Assembly (NCBI GenBank): GCA_910579275.1
Contig: CAJTTO010000009.1
Location: 1 to 64,000 of the forward strand
Reading direction: 5' to 3'
Length of the DNA: 64,000 bases
Source: an uncultured Lachnospiraceae bacterium
GTDB lineage: Bacteria; Bacillota; Clostridia; Lachnospirales; Lachnospiraceae
The translations under genes were made by a program, and so were the position numbers. The notes under the pieces were generated by a model. The model saw only the letters and a program-made list of their open reading frames with translations, searched no databases and was not told the DNA's origin. Numbering within the stretch: position 1 is the first letter of the stretch; the number at the start of each line of letters is the position of its first letter. Positions 6,185 through 14,839 of this stretch are shown here, in pieces.

Positions 6185-8602
6185 ATGAGCAAAGAGTATT
6201 CTCCAAAGGACATTGAGAAAAAATGGCAGGATATATGGGACAAGGAGGAAGCCTTCAAAGTTGGCGTGGATAAGACAAAGCCAAAGTACTATGCGCTTGT
6301 AGAGTTTCCGTATCCGTCAGGGCAGGGGCTTCACGTAGGGCATCCCAGACCATACACGGCGATGGATATCGTGTCAAGAAAGCGCAGAATGCAGGGCTAC
6401 AATGTACTGTTTCCGATGGGGTGGGACGCGTTTGGACTCCCGACTGAAAACTATGCGATCAAGAACAAGATTCATCCAAAGATTGTGACAAAGAATAACG
6501 TGGAACATTTCAAGAACCAGTTAAAGGCGCTTGGCTATTCATTTGACTGGACAAAAGAAGTGAATACCACCGATGAAAATTATTATAAGTGGACTCAGTG
6601 GATTTTCTTACAGCTTTTCAAGAAAGGGCTTGCCTACAAGAGCGAGATGCCGATTAACTTCTGTACCTCATGCAAGGTTGGTCTTGCCAACGAGGAGGTT
6701 GTAAACGGCGTGTGCGAGCGCTGCGGTTCCGAGGTCATCCGAAAGATGCAGTCCCAGTGGATGCTCAAAATTACGGATTATGCCGACAAGTTAATTGAAG
6801 GGCTTGACCATGTGGATTATATTGAGAAGGTCAAGGTTTCCCAGAAAAACTGGATTGGGCGTTCCGAGGGTGCGGAGGTAGAGTTCAGGATTAAGGACAA
6901 GGACGAGACCCTGTTAATCTATACGACAAGACCAGATACATTATTTGGCGCGACGTACATGGTCATCTCGCCGGAACATCCTCTGATCGAGAAGTATAAG
7001 GCGGAAATCGGAAATTATGACGAGATCGCAGCTTACCGTGAGCAGGCTTCCAAGAAATCTGACTTCGAGCGCACAGAGCTTGCGAAGGACAAGACGGGTG
7101 TATGCATCAATGGTATTTCAGCGATCAACCCTGTCAACAACAAGGAAATTCCTGTGTGGGTTTCAGACTATGTACTGATGTCGTACGGAACAGGCGCAAT
7201 CATGGCAGTTCCGGCACATGATACAAGGGACTGGGATTTTGCAAAGAAATTTGGGCTTCCGATCATAGAGGTTGTTGCGGGCGGCGATGTCCAGAACGAG
7301 GCATTTACAGATGTTGCGACAGGAAAACTCTGTAACTCTGATTTTTTGAATGGAATGGAAGTAAAGGACGCTAAGGAAGCAGTCACAAAGTGGCTGGAGG
7401 AAAAAGGAATCGGACATAGAAAGGTTAATTTCAAGCTCCGTGACTGGGTATTTTCCCGTCAGCGTTACTGGGGTGAGCCGATTCCGATTGTGAAGTGTCC
7501 TTGTTGTGGATATGTCCCGCTTGACGAGCGTGAGCTGCCTCTGCGGCTTCCGGAGGTGGAGAGCTATATGCCTACCGATACAGGGGAGTCACCGCTTGCG
7601 GCAATGCGCGACTGGGTGGAGACAACCTGTCCTAAGTGCGGCGGCAAGGCTGAGCGCGAGACAGATACCATGCCGCAGTGGGCGGGTTCCTCATGGTATT
7701 TCCTGCGCTATATTGACCCTGACAATGACAAGGAGTTTGCATCAAAGGAAGCGCTCGAGTACTGGATGCCTGTAGACTGGTACAACGGCGGTATGGAGCA
7801 CACTACACTTCATCTGCTCTATTCAAGATTCTGGCATAAGTTCCTCTATGACCAGAACTTAGTGCCCTGCGACGAGCCTTACCGGAAACGTACCTCACAT
7901 GGCATGATTCTCGGTGAAAACGGAGAAAAGATGTCCAAGTCAAGAGGAAATGTGGTAAATCCGGATGATGTGGTGGACGAGTTTGGCGCGGACACACTCA
8001 GAACGTATGAAATGTTTATCGGTGCGTTTGATCTGAGCGCTGCATGGAGCATGGAGGGTGTGAAAGGATGCAGACGTTTTCTTGACCGTGTCTGGAAACT
8101 TCAGGATATGATGACTGAAGGAGACGGATACCGTTCGGAGATGGAGACGAAGATTCACCAGACCATCAAGAAAGTTTCCAATGATTTTGAGGGACTGAAA
8201 TTTAACACGGCGATTGCGGCAATGATGGCGCTTGTCAATGACTTTTACAAGGCAAACAGCATCACAAAGGATGAATATGCAACGTTGATTTTACTATTGA
8301 ATCCGGTAGCGCCGCACATGACGGAGGAGCTCTGGGAGATGTACTTTGGCAATGGCAGAGCTTACCAGCAGAAGTGGCCAGAGTATGATGAGGCAAAGAC
8401 TGTGGAGTCTACAGTGGAGATTGCCGTGCAGATTAACGGCAAAGTGAAGGCGACATTGATGGTCGGACTCGACGAGGACGAGGCTTCTGTCAAAGAAAAA
8501 GCACATGTTATTCCTGTGATTGCGGAGCTTACGGCAGGCAAGAACATTGTGAAGGAAATCTATGTAAAGGGCAGAATCCTGAACATTGTGGCAAAAAATT
8601 AG
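6185..8602 (+). CDS. leuS: Leucyl-tRNA synthetase
   Basis: An 805-residue class I aminoacyl-tRNA synthetase, the normal size of bacterial LeuRS. It charges tRNA-Leu with leucine using ATP. HIGH box: HVGH at residues 50-53. The zinc-knuckle CTSC...CERC lies near 158-180, the CP1 editing domain around 230-420 contains TTRPDTLFGATY, and the KMSKS box lies at 582-586. The anticodon-binding and C-terminal domains follow and end in VEIAVQINGKVKATL. GGAG 10 bases upstream supports the ATG. The gene is complete and has its own promoter. A short paralogue of its C-terminal half follows 23 bases later, probably in the same transcript. Confidence 0.97.
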   Translation: MSKEYSPKDIEKKWQDIWDKEEAFKVGVDKTKPKYYALVEFPYPSGQGLHVGHPRPYTAMDIVSRKRRMQGYNVLFPMGWDAFGLPTENYAIKNKIHPKIVTKNNVEHFKNQLKALGYSFDWTKEVNTTDENYYKWTQWIFLQLFKKGLAYKSEMPINFCTSCKVGLANEEVVNGVCERCGSEVIRKMQSQWMLKITDYADKLIEGLDHVDYIEKVKVSQKNWIGRSEGAEVEFRIKDKDETLLIYTTRPDTLFGATYMVISPEHPLIEKYKAEIGNYDEIAAYREQASKKSDFERTELAKDKTGVCINGISAINPVNNKEIPVWVSDYVLMSYGTGAIMAVPAHDTRDWDFAKKFGLPIIEVVAGGDVQNEAFTDVATGKLCNSDFLNGMEVKDAKEAVTKWLEEKGIGHRKVNFKLRDWVFSRQRYWGEPIPIVKCPCCGYVPLDERELPLRLPEVESYMPTDTGESPLAAMRDWVETTCPKCGGKAERETDTMPQWAGSSWYFLRYIDPDNDKEFASKEALEYWMPVDWYNGGMEHTTLHLLYSRFWHKFLYDQNLVPCDEPYRKRTSHGMILGENGEKMSKSRGNVVNPDDVVDEFGADTLRTYEMFIGAFDLSAAWSMEGVKGCRRFLDRVWKLQDMMTEGDGYRSEMETKIHQTIKKVSNDFEGLKFNTAIAAMMALVNDFYKANSITKDEYATLILLLNPVAPHMTEELWEMYFGNGRAYQQKWPEYDEAKTVESTVEIAVQINGKVKATLMVGLDEDEASVKEKAHVIPVIAELTAGKNIVKEIYVKGRILNIVAKN

Positions 8603-8625
8603 TGCGCCATCCAACGGAGGCGAAT

Positions 8626-9360
8626 ATGTTTGATGATATTTTGACACCAATGAATCACAGAGAGATTGAATATACTGCAAAAAGGTTGTCGGGGTGCGAT
8701 ATCCCCGACAGCTTTCAAGAAGAACAACAGCTGCTGTACAACAAGAATATTTTGCTGAAATGGCTTGATGAGACAGGGAAGCGTGTATTTGATGATGACC
8801 TTGTGATGGATTATGGTACAGACTGTCTAAGATTATATCTGTTATTTGAACAGACACCAAAAGAGAACGACGCGCCTTATTATGACAGCTGGCAGGAGGG
8901 GGCGCTGGAGGGCATCTATAAATTTCTTGGCAGATACAGAAGGATGATACTTGCCGCCGATGCGTGGAACAGGTGTGGACATTATAATAATGAAGAAACA
9001 CTTTCAGATGATAATGTCCAACGGATTCGGACGGCACTTGAAACAACAGACGTCAAACTCAGGACATACATCAATCGCGGAAATACCATGCCAAACCGGC
9101 ACAATATTGTGGCTGTGCTGATGGAGCTGCTGAATACGTTTCAGAGAGAACTGAAAATTGGTCAGGTTCTGACTTCGTTCCATGCACACGCTGTAGAATC
9201 TGCTGTACCGCATTGTGATATAGAAGAAAAAAGTTTGGCAGCACAAATGCAGTGCGACAGGCGGAACGCCTGCGTGACTGGGCTTTGCAGGGAGTACATC
9301 AAACGAATTGCACCATATGCACCGGATCTGTCCAAAATTTTATGGAAAGCATTCCTATAA
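8626..9360 (+). CDS. LeuRS-like truncated paralogue (lacks catalytic and editing domains)
   Basis: A 244-residue protein starting at ATG 8626, with GGAGG 5 bases upstream. Its central part, FDDDLVMDYGTDCLRLYLLF followed by GIYKFLGRYRRM, lines up with LeuRS just after KMSKS (PDDVVDEFGADTLRTYEMF, then RRFLDRVWKLQ). Its end, RIAPYAPDLSKILWKAF, aligns with LLNPVAPHMTEELWEMYF. The KMSKS position reads DETGK, and the Rossmann fold, HIGH box, zinc knuckle and editing domain are absent. So it keeps only the helical anticodon-binding region and cannot aminoacylate. It is probably co-transcribed with leuS and followed by a strong terminator. Similar aaRS fragments act as tRNA-binding or regulatory proteins in other systems; any such role here is inference. 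Confidence 0.7.
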   Translation: MFDDILTPMNHREIEYTAKRLSGCDIPDSFQEEQQLLYNKNILLKWLDETGKRVFDDDLVMDYGTDCLRLYLLFEQTPKENDAPYYDSWQEGALEGIYKFLGRYRRMILAADAWNRCGHYNNEETLSDDNVQRIRTALETTDVKLRTYINRGNTMPNRHNIVAVLMELLNTFQRELKIGQVLTSFHAHAVESAVPHCDIEEKSLAAQMQCDRRNACVTGLCREYIKRIAPYAPDLSKILWKAFL

Positions 9361-9375
9361 ATAAACAAGAAAATT

Positions 9376-9407
9376 TTGCAAATTGTCTATACAATTTGCT
9401 TTTTTTA
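9376..9407 (+). terminator. Rho-independent terminator of the leuS unit
   Basis: GCAAATTGT (9378-9386) pairs perfectly with ACAATTTGC (9391-9399) around CTAT and is followed by seven T. Confidence 0.9.
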
Positions 9408-9429
9408 TGTTATATTATAAATAATGAAT

Positions 9430-9569
9430 TAACATAAAAGGTCTACATATCTATACAGCCGTTTTGCGGCATGCAGTCGGCGCAGGTAAATGCAAGGAAT
9501 ATTTGCGTTTCCTATTTAAGGACTTTGGCTTACACAGTGGGAACTGTACGGACATGAGGTGTGTAATGA
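9430..9569 (+). other. Long leader before the first sortase gene, no known element recognised
   Basis: After the leuS terminator, about 140 bases precede the sortase ATG. They contain the hairpin GCCG-TTTT-GCGGC near 9459-9471 and a possible GGAAATATTTGCGTTTCC-like imperfect stem near 9495-9515. ACAGTG/CACTGT-like complementarity lies near 9536-9547. An AT-rich TATATTATAA block (9411-9420) could hold the -10. It does not match the c-di-GMP, T-box or purine riboswitch motifs I can recognise. Confidence 0.3.
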
Positions 9570-10715
9570 ATGGGAAATATCAAAGATTTTGTCGATTATA
9601 GTATAGGTTATGACCCTGATGCAGTGGAACATGACCTACAAGTGATTAGTCAGCTGACACGCGGCATCAAAGGCGGCAGAAAAAAGCTGACGATGCAGGA
9701 ATCGCAGGCGATATACTATAAGATAAAGGATGCAGACATACGATTTCAAAGTAATACTGGTGAGGCGTTTTTGTTAAGTCTATATGAGAATATGACAGAT
9801 GTGCAGATACAGGCGATTAACGGGGAAATCAGACGGAAACGGCAGAGGAAACAAAGCAGGAGACAGTTGGTGCGGATTAACAGAAAAATTGCGGCAATTG
9901 TATCGGCAGTGGTTCTTGTTTCTTCATTATTGTGTATCAACTGGAGCCTGCTGATGGACTTAAGAACCAATTACCAGACGAAAAAATTGCAGGAAAAAGT
10001 GATTGTCCAGTCTGATAATTTGAAAGACGACAAGTCGGATGCAAGCCCGATATCAGATGAAGGGACGGTGTTTTTTCCGAATGAGGATGAAACCAACACA
10101 GCACAGGATAACACGTCTGATGGCGGAATATTGTTGAAATTTACGCAATTATATAATGAAAATCCGGATTTTGCGGGTTGGCTTAGAATTCCCGGAACGA
10201 AAATCGATTATCCGGTAATGTCGAGGGAGGGTGACAATAATTATTATCTTGACAAGAATTTTGAACAACAACATGATAAGAATGGATTGCTGATACTGGA
10301 TTATAGAAATAGCATCAAAAATGACATGGTGTCGGGCGGACAGAACCTGATTATTTATGGTCATAACATGAGAACGGGCGTTATGTTTGGGACGTTAAAA
10401 AATTACAAGGAGAAATCGTTTTGTGACGAGCATATGACGATAAGCTTTGACACATTGTATGAGGAATGTGAGTACAGAGTTGTGGCGGCGATGCTTAGCA
10501 GTGTGGCATATGAGGATGAGGATGTGTTTCGGTACTATGATGCAATAGATATCAGCACGGAGGAAAACTTCAATGCTTTTAAAGAGAATATAATGAGTAA
10601 TGCCATTTATACCACAGATGAATCCATAGTGTATGGCGATACATGCCTGATATTATCCACCTGTGATAATTACAAGGAAGACGGGCGGTTTGTGGTAATT
10701 GCAAAAAAAGTGTGA
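9570..10715 (+). CDS. Class B sortase with N-terminal cytoplasmic extension
   Basis: A 381-residue membrane transpeptidase. About 105 charged residues come first (cytoplasmic), then a membrane segment at roughly 106-127 (KIAAIVSAVVLVSSLLCINW), an acidic linker to about 190, and the catalytic SrtB fold. Catalytic residues: His265 (YGHNM), Cys365 (LSTCDN) and Arg373 (DGRFVV). NxxFAGWLRIPGTKIDYPVM and NYYLDKNF are SrtB hallmarks. Sortases cleave a C-terminal sorting motif and attach the protein to the cell wall. The gene directly downstream, 33 bases away, ends with PKTGDP plus a membrane segment and is the obvious substrate. The long cytoplasmic N-terminus is unusual for a sortase. GAGGTG 8 bases upstream supports this start. 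Confidence 0.9.
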   Translation: MGNIKDFVDYSIGYDPDAVEHDLQVISQLTRGIKGGRKKLTMQESQAIYYKIKDADIRFQSNTGEAFLLSLYENMTDVQIQAINGEIRRKRQRKQSRRQLVRINRKIAAIVSAVVLVSSLLCINWSLLMDLRTNYQTKKLQEKVIVQSDNLKDDKSDASPISDEGTVFFPNEDETNTAQDNTSDGGILLKFTQLYNENPDFAGWLRIPGTKIDYPVMSREGDNNYYLDKNFEQQHDKNGLLILDYRNSIKNDMVSGGQNLIIYGHNMRTGVMFGTLKNYKEKSFCDEHMTISFDTLYEECEYRVVAAMLSSVAYEDEDVFRYYDAIDISTEENFNAFKENIMSNAIYTTDESIVYGDTCLILSTCDNYKEDGRFVVIAKKV

Positions 10716-10748
10716 GGAAACAATAATTAAAGGTAAGAGGGGATAGTT

Positions 10749-13394
10749 ATGTATCGGAAATTAAAGAATATTTTAGGGGTAAGTCTTATGGTGCTGGCAA
10801 TTGTGATATCACAGATTCCCATGCCGGAGGCGCAGGCTGCAAAAGAGCTGACAGAACAGGATATGCAGGTTGATGACATCTCTGCACATACGGTTACTTT
10901 TAGCATGAACGGCGGCAGTTTTAACGGTGAGTATAATGGCTACAGCTTTGAAGGCAAGACGCCGGTGCTTGTGATTGATGACGGAGATGTTGTATCCGGT
11001 TTTCCGGACGACAAGTTTGCTTCATATTCTGGCTGTCAGACGGAAAACAATATGTGGTATACAGATAAGGAGTGCCTGAACCAGTTTGACGCGGACAGTC
11101 AGGTGAAAGAAAGCATGACGCTGTATAAAAAATGGTATCGGATTACTTCGGATGGATCGACACAGGCAGACAAGGGCTTCCATATTAGTGCCGACGGAAC
11201 AATCCTGTATCATTATGATGGGGATGAAAAGCATGTCCAGATACCACAGTCGGTAACCACAATAGCGTCAGGGGCATTTGACAATCTGCAGCAGGTGCGC
11301 GGGATTACCCTTCCGGCAGGAATTCAGGATGTCAAAGGGAATGCATTTAGTGGTTTGACAGACGGCAGTATTATCTATATCTATGACTCCGGAAGTACGG
11401 ATTCGATAGAATATGGGAGGAAACTGGCAAATGAATATGAACAGCTTGTATATAGTGAGTACCTTGATGTCGAAAATACAGAGCAGATAGTAGGTATAGA
11501 TTACCAGAGCGATACGGCAGATGAGGAAAAGTCCGAAGAAACGGAAGGAAACGGCGAATCGGAATCAGACCAGACAGAGGAAGACAAAACAGAAGAAAAA
11601 GACACGACAGAACCAAGCAGAGAAGAAAATGAAGCGGAGGACGGAAATTCGGCAGGAAGTACATCTGAAGAAAATAAACCGTCAGAAAGTGCAACAGAGG
11701 AAAATACAACAGAAGAGAGCAGGACAGACGAGACGGAAACGGAGACCGAAGAAGCATCCTCCACTGTGATTGTGGTAGAACCGGATACAAAGTATACAGT
11801 TACTTTTGATACAGGTATTTCGGATGTGGAAGGGGAAAAGCGTGAAGTGCTAAGCAACCGTACCGTATCGGAGCTTGTTTCGGTCGACGGCGCTCAGCCT
11901 AAGATTTTGAGAAAAGATGATTACCGGATTGAGAGGGATGACGGGAAACAGGATATAACCTATATATTCAAAGGCTGGTTTAAAGACAAAGACCTCACAA
12001 AAGAATGGGATTTTGACAATGATGTGATAGAGGGTGACACGACAATTTATGCAAAGTGGGACAAACAGACGAGGGCGTATTTTTATGTGACATTCGCGGC
12101 TGCGAAAGGTTATGAAAGCGCCGAAAACATTCCGGAGAAGCAAAAACTGTATGAGGATGAGAATTTAGAGAAGCCTTCCAAGAAACCTTCCATAAAAAAT
12201 AAGGTCTTTAAAGGCTGGTATACAGATGCGGATGATACCTCAACAGAATATAAGTCATGGGGAGAACCTGTGACAAAGGATTTGACCCTTTATGCCAAAT
12301 TTGAGGAAAAGAGTTATACGGTAGTATTTCATATGAATGGCGGAGGCTTTACAGGAAGTTATAATGGGACGTCCTACACAGATACAGCAAGCCTGAAGAC
12401 CAAAATTACTGCCGGAAAGGGAATCACATCCTCTGATTACCCGCAAAGCGGTTCGTCGGCAAGCTTTAAGTATTCCAATTATTCAACAGATTCCAATTGG
12501 TACAAAGATAAGGAAGGGCTTACCGTCTATTCGCAGAGCAGTGCAGCACTGAAAGGGGACTTGACATTATATAAGAAATGGTATTATACATCATCGGGAT
12601 TTACAATGAATGCGTCAAGCAATGTATTATATAAATATAGTGGCAGTGTGGCAGATGTTACCATACCAAACTCTGTAACCATTATCGGTGCGGATGCCTT
12701 TTCGAGCGTCGGCAGCATCTCAAGTATTACGCTGCCGGACAATATCTCTGATGTAAAGGATAATGCATTCAGCGGAGTACAGAAGATATCAAAGGACATC
12801 ACGATTACGGGAAAGACAGAAAAGGCGAAGAATGTGGCAAAAGGTCTGGCAAATCAATATACCCATTTGGTATATAAGGACACCGGTTCATCTGACAGTT
12901 CTGTTGTAGTCACAACAACGGAGTCTGGCAGCATCAAGCTCGGGGCAGCTATTTCCGGAAATGCAGGTTCTTCAAAAGGTACAACACCATCTGCATCCAC
13001 AGGCGGCACACCGCAATCAGGTTCCATAGCGCTTGGGGCGGGCAGCTTAGGCACGGGGGGGGCGCCTGCGCAGACAGTAACGCCTGTAAGTCCGGGAACT
13101 ACTATAACGCAGGGAACAGATGCAAGTCAAAATAATACCTATGTCCCGTCAAAAAACGGCGCACAGACTTCACAAGGCTCGTCCGCATCAGCAGGACAGG
13201 GCACCAAGACAACATCGAAACAAAATGTTACCTCTGCAAGTGCGCCCAGAAGCACAGAGCATATAAAGGATTCCACACCAAAAACAGGAGATCCTTTACA
13301 ATACCGTATGCTTATTGTATGTGCAATGTTTTCTGTTGGAGCGCTTCTGGTTCTTACCGGGAACGGAAGAAAGAAGAAATTTTCTGCATCTTAG
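10749..13394 (+). CDS. Sortase-anchored surface protein with InlB-type and LRR_5 modules
   Basis: An 881-residue cell-wall protein. Order: signal peptide (1-31, ending QAQA-A); module 1 (about 47-236), an InlB/Listeria-Bacteroides-type strand region HTVTFSMNGG plus one LRR_5 unit; an acidic Glu/Thr/Ser linker (about 248-340); two InlB B-repeats (about 344-435 and 443-517) with FKGWF and FKGWY cores. A second copy of module 1 (about 522-710) follows, then a Ser/Gly/Thr-rich wall-spanning stretch and the sorting signal TPKTGDP, a hydrophobic segment and the tail RKKK. The two modules share YKKWY and DVKxNAFSG. It lies 33 bases after its probable sortase. The last 41 bases overlap a minus-strand gene. 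Such proteins are often adhesins; the ligand is unknown. Confidence 0.85.
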   Translation: MYRKLKNILGVSLMVLAIVISQIPMPEAQAAKELTEQDMQVDDISAHTVTFSMNGGSFNGEYNGYSFEGKTPVLVIDDGDVVSGFPDDKFASYSGCQTENNMWYTDKECLNQFDADSQVKESMTLYKKWYRITSDGSTQADKGFHISADGTILYHYDGDEKHVQIPQSVTTIASGAFDNLQQVRGITLPAGIQDVKGNAFSGLTDGSIIYIYDSGSTDSIEYGRKLANEYEQLVYSEYLDVENTEQIVGIDYQSDTADEEKSEETEGNGESESDQTEEDKTEEKDTTEPSREENEAEDGNSAGSTSEENKPSESATEENTTEESRTDETETETEEASSTVIVVEPDTKYTVTFDTGISDVEGEKREVLSNRTVSELVSVDGAQPKILRKDDYRIERDDGKQDITYIFKGWFKDKDLTKEWDFDNDVIEGDTTIYAKWDKQTRAYFYVTFAAAKGYESAENIPEKQKLYEDENLEKPSKKPSIKNKVFKGWYTDADDTSTEYKSWGEPVTKDLTLYAKFEEKSYTVVFHMNGGGFTGSYNGTSYTDTASLKTKITAGKGITSSDYPQSGSSASFKYSNYSTDSNWYKDKEGLTVYSQSSAALKGDLTLYKKWYYTSSGFTMNASSNVLYKYSGSVADVTIPNSVTIIGADAFSSVGSISSITLPDNISDVKDNAFSGVQKISKDITITGKTEKAKNVAKGLANQYTHLVYKDTGSSDSSVVVTTTESGSIKLGAAISGNAGSSKGTTPSASTGGTPQSGSIALGAGSLGTGGAPAQTVTPVSPGTTITQGTDASQNNTYVPSKNGAQTSQGSSASAGQGTKTTSKQNVTSASAPRSTEHIKDSTPKTGDPLQYRMLIVCAMFSVGALLVLTGNGRKKKFSAS

Positions 13395-13638
13395 CAATAT
13401 CGTCGGGGGTTGAGTATTTTTTCAAGACAGAAAAGATCAACTCGACCTCCTCATTTTTAAAAGAAATGTTGTTATCTCGGCTTAGCTTGCCCAGCGAAAG
13501 CAGGAATGACATCATTTCTTTTTGGTTTCCTTTGTTGACGGAAGCGCTCTGGACGAACATTTTATCAAGAAAGTCCAGCTTTGCACGGTCAATATTTTTC
13601 AGTTCCGGATCCTGCATCCATTTATTGTTTGTTTCCAT
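13354..13638 (-). CDS. Conserved-type hypothetical protein, translationally coupled
   Basis: A 94-residue helical, charged protein starting at the minus-strand ATG 13638, with GGAGG 8 bases before it. It begins METNNKWMQDPELKNID and is rich in Lys, Asp and Phe. It overlaps the end of the upstream minus-strand gene by 17 bases, so the two are probably translated together. Its own stop lies inside the 3' end of the surface-protein gene on the other strand. No signal peptide, membrane segment or known domain was recognised. The linkage to a Cys-rich gene behind a sigma-K-like promoter hints at a late sporulation role. Confidence 0.6.
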   Translation of the reverse strand: METNNKWMQDPELKNIDRAKLDFLDKMFVQSASVNKGNQKEMMSFLLSLGKLSRDNNISFKNEEVELIFSVLKKYSTPDDIAKMQKISSFFRSR

Positions 13639-14140
13639 TATCATTTCCTCCAAACATTTTCATAAAATCCATTATTTCGCTGATATCCATACCATTCATC
13701 CCGACACCGCCAGGAGACATGCTGTCTGCCATGGCACCAAAATCCATATCGGGATTCATATTCTGGAAAAGCTCTACCATCTGCTGCATTTCGCGCATAT
13801 TTTTCATTGTGTTTATGACAGAAATTATCTGCTGGAAGCCCTTTTCCTCGCCTGGCGCAAGATATTTGCGGACTGCCTTGTAGATATGCTCAATGTTTTC
13901 GACAGGCTCAGTGCCGGATTTTCCGTCGGACGGTATGCCGCATGCGCGGATTCCGCTGTCAAAGCCTGAAGCTCCTTTATTTATCAGTGAGAGCGTATAT
14001 TTTAATTCCATATATTTGATCAAGGCAGGCATCATGCTGGAATTTTTATTGTCCATAAATGGCAAAAGGGACTTTAATATCTGGATGTGATTCGTGGTGT
14101 AGAAATGGTCGAACGCCAGCACGTAATCATTATCCTCCAT
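13622..14140 (-). CDS. Hypothetical protein, possible sporulation-associated
   Basis: A 172-residue soluble protein from the minus-strand ATG 14140, with AAGGAGG 6 bases upstream. It has a helical N-terminal region (DYVLAFDHFYTTNHIQILKSLLPF), a central FDSGIRACGIPSDGK loop and a Met-rich C-terminal part. That part contains MREMQQMVELFQNMNPDMDF and a Gly/Met stretch, ending FMKMFGGN. It stands between a Cys-rich gene upstream and a coupled 94-residue gene downstream, all on the minus strand. No family was recognised. The clustering suggests a three-gene unit, but whether the promoter in front of the Cys-rich gene also serves this gene is not shown. Confidence 0.6.
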   Translation of the reverse strand: MEDNDYVLAFDHFYTTNHIQILKSLLPFMDNKNSSMMPALIKYMELKYTLSLINKGASGFDSGIRACGIPSDGKSGTEPVENIEHIYKAVRKYLAPGEEKGFQQIISVINTMKNMREMQQMVELFQNMNPDMDFGAMADSMSPGGVGMNGMDISEIMDFMKMFGGNDNGNKQ

Positions 14141-14269
14141 AATCAACCTCCTTGCTGTAAAGTATTTTTAATCATATATATGATAAAATACGAACCATTA
14201 TTCGTATTGCAACAGTTCAGAGGGTTCGCATTGCACGAACCCTCATGGATGAAACCTGAAATGTTTAGA

Positions 14270-14548
14270 CTAGCATCCGCAGCCGCATCCACCATTGCTG
14301 CCACCGCAGCAGCACAGAAGAAGGAGAATCCAGATCCAGCTTCCGCAGCCGTTGTTGCCGCTCTCACACCCACAGCCGCATCCGCAGCCGCCGTTGTTGA
14401 AGAGGCCCATGCCGCCTCCGTTGCCGCAGCAGCAGGAAAGCAGGATAAGAATCCAAATCCAGCTTCCGCAGCCGTTATTGCCGCATCCACATTCTGAAAT
14501 GTTATTTGTCTGATTGCATCCGCAATGGCTTGCTGATAATTCACTCAT
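14270..14548 (-). CDS. Cys/Gly-rich small protein with duplicated WIWIL core
   Basis: A 92-residue protein with more than 20 Cys, of the type annotated in Clostridia as 'chorion class high-cysteine' protein. It contains two near-identical units: GNNGCGSWIWILILL then SCCCG, and GNNGCGSWIWILLLL then CCCGG. Each has a short hydrophobic core flanked by Cys-Gly clusters, and the chain ends GGCGCGC. Such composition fits a cross-linked spore-coat or membrane-associated layer. GGAGG 8 bases before ATG 14548 supports the start, and a sigma-K-like promoter lies about 30 bases upstream. High Cys content plus a late mother-cell promoter suggest a spore outer-layer protein; this is inference. Confidence 0.65.
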   Translation of the reverse strand: MSELSASHCGCNQTNNISECGCGNNGCGSWIWILILLSCCCGNGGGMGLFNNGGCGCGCGCESGNNGCGSWIWILLLLCCCGGSNGGCGCGC

Positions 14549-14579
14549 GATTGAGTACCTCCGAAGAAGCTTTTTTCTA

Positions 14580-14606
14580 TACTATATGACAGAATGCAGA
14601 ATGTGT
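14580..14606 (-). promoter_or_regulatory. Sigma-K-like promoter for the Cys-rich gene
   Basis: On the minus strand, CATATAGTA (14588 to 14580) fits the sigma-K -10 consensus CATAnnnTA. AC (14606-14605) lies 16 bases upstream, as in the AC-N16/17-CATAnnnTA pattern of sigma-K promoters. Confidence 0.45.
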
Positions 14607-14673
14607 TCCAGCGGAATGAAAAAATTATAACGGATGTGATTCATTCAATTACATGATTTTATCAGATAATTCA

Positions 14674-14702
14674 TTGAATATTTTGAAAAAACATTGTATA
14701 AT
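14674..14702 (+). promoter_or_regulatory. Sigma-A promoter for the 2017-residue secreted protein
   Basis: TTGAAT (14674-14679), a 17-base spacer and TATAAT (14697-14702). The leader that follows is about 130 bases long and contains an imperfect hairpin near 14785-14818. Otherwise nothing was recognised in the gap 14549-14839. Confidence 0.7.
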
Positions 14703-14839
14703 AAAAAATAATGCATAGTAAAACGAGGAAGATATTTGCCGTTTGCTATATTTCTACATAAATATGTATATGAGTGTTTCGGTGTCATTCATGTTGCGAT
14801 GAACGTGCCGGGCACAATCGGATAAGGGGGATTTCAAAC

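Noticed and set aside
9430..9569. c-di-GMP riboswitch before the sortase
   Set aside because: The conserved GEMM motif residues could not be found.
11371..11857. Long minus-strand frames in the first surface protein
   Set aside because: They are reverse reading of the Glu/Thr/Ser-rich linker, low in complexity and without ribosome sites.
14143..14544. Ala-rich frame overlapping the Cys-rich gene
   Set aside because: It is the shifted frame of the same repeated bases; the in-frame Cys-rich protein has the ribosome site and start.
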